Below, piece by piece: positions 6,652 through 8,844 of a stretch of DNA of 8,844 bases. Each line of letters starts with the position of its first letter. Positions within the stretch are counted from its first letter, which is position 1. The stretch spans positions 1 through 8,844 of the forward strand of contig MAXR01000106.1 of NCBI GenBank assembly GCA_001751155.1, written 5' to 3'. Both the position numbers and the translations under genes were made by a program. This DNA is from Desulfuromonadales bacterium C00003068 (GTDB lineage Bacteria; Desulfobacterota; Desulfuromonadia; Desulfuromonadales; Desulfuromonadaceae). The notes beneath the pieces are model-generated. The model was not told the DNA's origin. It did no database searches and saw nothing but the letters and a program-made list of their open reading frames with translations.

Positions 6652-6669
6652 CTGTATTTTATATTACAG
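6652..6669. repeat. Inverted repeat upstream of the 67-residue protein gene
   Basis: CTGTA-N8-TACAG lies about 40 bp before the start codon and overlaps a weak promoter-like arrangement on the minus strand (TTGGAC, 17 bp, TAAAAT). It could be an operator, but the arms are short and the region is AT-rich. Confidence 0.25.
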
Positions 6670-6835
6670 CACAAATCAGTCCAACAATTATAATCACTCG
6701 TTATTTCAGGGGATTTTGAATTTCACTAACGTGTTTTCAATACATTTATCGGCTAATGTCGAGATCCTTTACACCGCAATAAATATTATTACTTAAATTA
6801 AATAATTCTAGCAATCAAGATGATCCATATGACAA

Positions 6836-7597
6836 TCACGATTCAGAGTTCCCTCTTCTCTTCTGGTGTTTTTGTAATTTATCTCCAAGGATACTAATCA
6901 CTTCTGTAGCAGCATTGATGATCTGCTCATCAGCAAAACCAGCCTTATTCATCTCGCGGTAAAAAGCTTTACCAAAAGCTTTAGACATACGAGCAGGATT
7001 TTGTGCGGACTGCATCACGGATTGACTGACACTGTTCTGCGCATCCTGAAGTAAAGCAAGCTGAGCAAAACGTGATTTCATCAGCTTTTGCAACTGAAAA
7101 ACTTGAAGTGACTTCCCTATAACCAAAGCGATAGTAGTCAAAAGATATAGATCATTACTGGTAAAGGTACGATCATCGGTAGGGGTATTAACGTTGACAA
7201 CGCCAAGCACCTTTTGTCCAATAAAGATTGGTGCCGCGACAAAACCTTTATGTTGTCGTTCAGGCCAACGCGCATTGGACGCATAGGGGGAATGTTCAAT
7301 ATCACTGACTAGCAATGGCTTTCCCATAACAGTAACTTGGCCAGCAATCCCCTCCTTATGTCGCGCCTTCTCCGTGTAGGCGGCGCGAGGAAGATAGCCG
7401 TGACTGGCAAAAACTTTCATAATCGGATCGCTCCCCTCCTCCTCCTCCTTTAGAAGCATAATTGAGCAGTTTTTCGAGTCAAGAAGGTTTGCCGCCATAG
7501 CAGCCATCTGGTTGAGACTGTCATCTTGATCCGTTTGCTGCTCAAGAAAATTAGCCAAACCAACCAACTTAAGGATGGACGTATCAAAGTCCGTCAT
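6836..7597 (-). CDS. GAF-domain protein
   Basis: The soluble 253-residue protein has one GAF domain, about residues 27-165. The predicted start is an amphipathic helix (LVGLANFLEQ), followed by SLNQMAAMAANLLDSKNCSI, a GIAGQVTVMGKPLLVSDIE block (83-101), and the typical last strands FVAAPIFIGQKVLGVVNVN (119-137). A helical region from about 150 to 245 follows. GAF domains sense small ligands, redox state or cyclic nucleotides. There is no attached kinase, GGDEF, EAL or sigma-54 ATPase domain, so the output must go through another protein or through the C-terminal helices. A four-glutamate run (51-54) is encoded by a GAG/GAA tract. ATG 7597 follows a G-rich ribosome site (AAGGGGGAG). The gene is divergent from the PEP-CTERM gene with a 394-bp gap. 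The ligand is unknown. Confidence 0.85.
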   Translation of the reverse strand: MTDFDTSILKLVGLANFLEQQTDQDDSLNQMAAMAANLLDSKNCSIMLLKEEEEGSDPIMKVFASHGYLPRAAYTEKARHKEGIAGQVTVMGKPLLVSDIEHSPYASNARWPERQHKGFVAAPIFIGQKVLGVVNVNTPTDDRTFTSNDLYLLTTIALVIGKSLQVFQLQKLMKSRFAQLALLQDAQNSVSQSVMQSAQNPARMSKAFGKAFYREMNKAGFADEQIINAATEVISILGDKLQKHQKRRGNSES

Positions 7598-7646
7598 GGC
7601 TCCCCCTTTATTTTCAGACTGAAACGATTAACAAACAATTTATAAA

Positions 7647-7674
7647 AATTTAGCATAAAAACCTGAATTGTCAT
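7647..7674 (-). promoter_or_regulatory. Possible sigma-70 promoter of the GAF gene
   Basis: On the minus strand ATGACA (-35, 5 of 6) is followed after 16 bp by TAAATT (-10, 4 of 6). It would start transcription about 40 bases before the GAF start codon. The match is moderate in AT-rich DNA. Confidence 0.3.
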
Positions 7675-7892
7675 CTAAACGCCCGACATCTTATCAGGTG
7701 CCTGAACGTAACCCTTCCATCCCAGTAGCGATATTGCGATCAAATATCTGTATCACTCTTCGATCTAAACAACATACCCAGCTTATCAAACATTGCGTAG
7801 ACCTGAAAACAATGACCGTCGATAAATCTAACACCAAAGACAACCACGTACTGAATCGAAAAAAACATGTGCAATTACAAACACTTATGAAT

Positions 7893-7908
7893 TGGCAAGA
7901 GATTTGCA
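7893..7908 (+). promoter_or_regulatory. Sigma-54 (RpoN) promoter of the PEP-CTERM gene
   Basis: TGGCAAG-AGAT-TTGCA fits the -24/-12 consensus TGGCACG-N4-TTGCW with one mismatch and exact spacing. The mismatch is the same A-for-C as in the glnBA promoter. Transcription would begin near 7919, leaving a leader of about 73 bases. Sigma-54 control of PEP-CTERM genes through the PrsK/PrsR two-component system is known in other proteobacteria, which supports this reading; neither regulator is encoded here. Confidence 0.8.
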
Positions 7909-7951
7909 GATGCTTATACAGTAACAACGCTAGGAAGTTTTGCACATCAAC

Positions 7952-7979
7952 GGTCGACATCAGATTCGACCAAGTCGAA
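7952..7979 (+). repeat. Two overlapping, mutually exclusive inverted repeats in the PEP-CTERM leader
   Basis: GGTCGA (7952-7957) pairs with TCGACC (7966-7971), and TTCGAC (7965-7970) pairs with GTCGAA (7974-7979). The middle arm is shared, so only one hairpin can form at a time. The second ends directly at the AAGGAG ribosome site. The repeats are downstream of the predicted start point, so they would be in the RNA. They could also be a DNA operator with three TCGA-containing half-sites. Confidence 0.55.
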
Positions 7980-7991
7980 AAGGAGAAAAAA

Positions 7992-8738
7992 ATGAAAAAT
8001 CTTATTACTGCCCTATCCATCTTAGCCGTCTGCACCATAGGTTTAGGAAATGCGAATGCATTGTCTTTTCTTCAAGATTGGCAATTAGACGCTGATGGCG
8101 CTGGGGGTGTAACCGCACCCGTCATTGGAGAACTCTTTGACACCGTTGGAACAACCTTTGTCACTAATACTTATTCCGATGCGACTAATTTTACTTTTAC
8201 AGAGACAGCAAGTTTTATAAGTCCTACTTATTTATCACCTACTTTTGTAACCACAACATGGCCTTTTGATGGCGTATTGAGTGCAGAGTTCGTCGGTACT
8301 GGTAGTGGGACAACAAGCGGAGATCTTATCTTTGACACTGGTACGCTAGAGATGTTCTTCACTCCTACTGTAGGATCAGCAGCAACACTTGGTACCTTTA
8401 ATTTACTTGATGGTTACGCAACATTAGATGGTCAAGCGGTGCCAAACGGTCTTATTACGACTCTTTTTGAAGCGACAGCACTCACTACTGACGTGTGGTT
8501 TGATAATGCAGGAACCGATTTGTCGACCCTCAGTCCAATTCAATTCGTCCTCGGTTTTGCGACAACAAACGCGTCTCTTGTTACCGAGACTGTGGTTGGC
8601 AATATTCAGGACCTAGTTATCTCTAACAATGGTCAATTCCGAGTAGCGGTTGTCCCTGAGCCTTCAACCTTCCTCCTTCTTGGTGGTGGTTTACTAGGCC
8701 TTGGTTTCATGGCTCGGCGTAAAAAAAATCAAGCATAA
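7992..8738 (+). CDS. Secreted PEP-CTERM sorting-domain protein
   Basis: The 248-residue precursor has a Sec signal peptide (MKNLITALSILAVCTIGLGN, cleavage probably near ANA/LS at 22-24). A Thr/Ser/Gly-rich, beta-strand-like body lacking Cys follows. The sorting tail has VPEP at 221-224, a hydrophobic helix rich in Leu and Gly, and the basic end ARRKKNQA (241-248). This is the standard PEP-CTERM signal, recognised and cleaved by an exosortase in the cytoplasmic membrane; such proteins are linked to exopolysaccharide, biofilm or floc formation. The body matches no enzyme family that I recognise. ATG 7992 is chosen over longer in-frame starts because it begins the signal peptide and has AAGGAG six bases upstream. 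The gene is monocistronic, between its sigma-54 promoter and a strong terminator. Confidence 0.92.
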   Translation: MKNLITALSILAVCTIGLGNANALSFLQDWQLDADGAGGVTAPVIGELFDTVGTTFVTNTYSDATNFTFTETASFISPTYLSPTFVTTTWPFDGVLSAEFVGTGSGTTSGDLIFDTGTLEMFFTPTVGSAATLGTFNLLDGYATLDGQAVPNGLITTLFEATALTTDVWFDNAGTDLSTLSPIQFVLGFATTNASLVTETVVGNIQDLVISNNGQFRVAVVPEPSTFLLLGGGLLGLGFMARRKKNQA

Positions 8739-8767
8739 GAGGTAATAGGAGGTAGAAAAGAAATGAA

Positions 8768-8799
8768 ACAAAAGGCGAGCCGAATGGCTCGCCTTTTGT
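8768..8799. terminator. Strong, bidirectional-type intrinsic terminator after the PEP-CTERM gene
   Basis: ACAAAAGGCGAGCC and GGCTCGCCTTTTGT form a perfect 14-bp stem with a GAAT loop. The A-run on the left and the T-run on the right are part of the stem, so it can stop RNA polymerase from either direction. It lies 29 bp after the stop codon. Confidence 0.9.
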
Positions 8800-8844
8800 C
8801 TGTAAGTCACGATGATTCAGTGCAAAAACAGGGATCAATTAACC

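Larger units (their letters stand above)
7598..7991. other. Divergent regulatory region between the GAF and PEP-CTERM genes
   Basis: These 394 bp contain no gene that I accept, although the frame of the PEP-CTERM gene stays open back to 7668 by chance. They hold the possible GAF promoter (7647-7674), a GATATT/AATATC-type dyad near 7730, the sigma-54 promoter (7893-7908), the overlapping inverted repeats of the leader (7952-7979) and the AAGGAG ribosome site (7980-7985). The stretch 7680-7890 is where an enhancer-binding activator should bind; no clear repeated dyad is visible beyond a recurring TCTAA-AC-like word. Confidence 0.55.

Noticed and set aside
6446..6796. 116-codon open frame on the plus strand opposite the small GSU3473-like gene
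   Set aside because: The translation is Asn/His/Ile-rich with no recognisable domain, and it lies antisense to a better-supported gene and over AT-rich intergenic DNA.
7668..7991. In-frame N-terminal extension of the PEP-CTERM protein from a TTG at 7668
   Set aside because: It would bury the signal peptide, has no ribosome site, and covers the sigma-54 promoter; AAGGAG directly before ATG 7992 fixes the start.

Overview
The window looks like chromosomal DNA from an AT-rich, Gram-negative bacterium, most likely a deltaproteobacterium of the Desulfuromonas/Geobacter group. This assignment is inferred from the glnB-glnA order and protein wording, the PEP-CTERM/exosortase-type genes, and a small protein resembling the Geobacter GSU3473 family. 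No rRNA, tRNA, CRISPR array or intact mobile element is visible.

Layout. (1) Positions 1-1546, minus strand: the nitrogen-assimilation pair glnB (PII signal protein) and glnA (glutamine synthetase, cut by the window edge), preceded by a very good sigma-54 promoter. (2) Positions 1765-4113, plus strand: a compact four-gene group. It encodes a membrane protein of the PEP-CTERM-associated CAAX-protease-related family that has lost its catalytic residues, an orphan ParB-type CTPase/DNA-binding protein, a TPR lipoprotein and a two-helix membrane protein. A sigma-70-like promoter and a palindrome with parS-like arms sit in front of it. (3) Positions 4082-4396, minus strand: a zinc-ribbon membrane protein whose 3' end overlaps the last gene of group 2. 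About 460 bp of non-coding DNA follows, with an intrinsic terminator and two strong palindromes. (4) Positions 4860-6610, minus strand: manC, a bifunctional GDP-mannose pyrophosphorylase/phosphomannose isomerase, and a 67-residue GSU3473-like protein. (5) Positions 6836-7597, minus strand: a GAF-domain sensor-like protein. (6) Positions 7893-8799, plus strand: a secreted PEP-CTERM protein with its own sigma-54 promoter, a structured 5' leader and a strong terminator.

How the genes fit together. The common theme outside glnBA is the cell surface. GDP-mannose from ManC feeds exopolysaccharide or LPS synthesis, PEP-CTERM proteins are typically exported and processed by exosortase alongside exopolysaccharide, and the CAAX-related membrane protein belongs to a family tied to PEP-CTERM genomes. 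The exosortase itself is not in this window. Two sigma-54 promoters, for glnBA and for the PEP-CTERM gene, share the same TGGCAAG variant of the -24 element.

The least explained parts are the pseudo-protease/orphan-ParB/lipoprotein operon and the switch-like inverted repeats between the sigma-54 promoter and the ribosome binding site of the PEP-CTERM gene.
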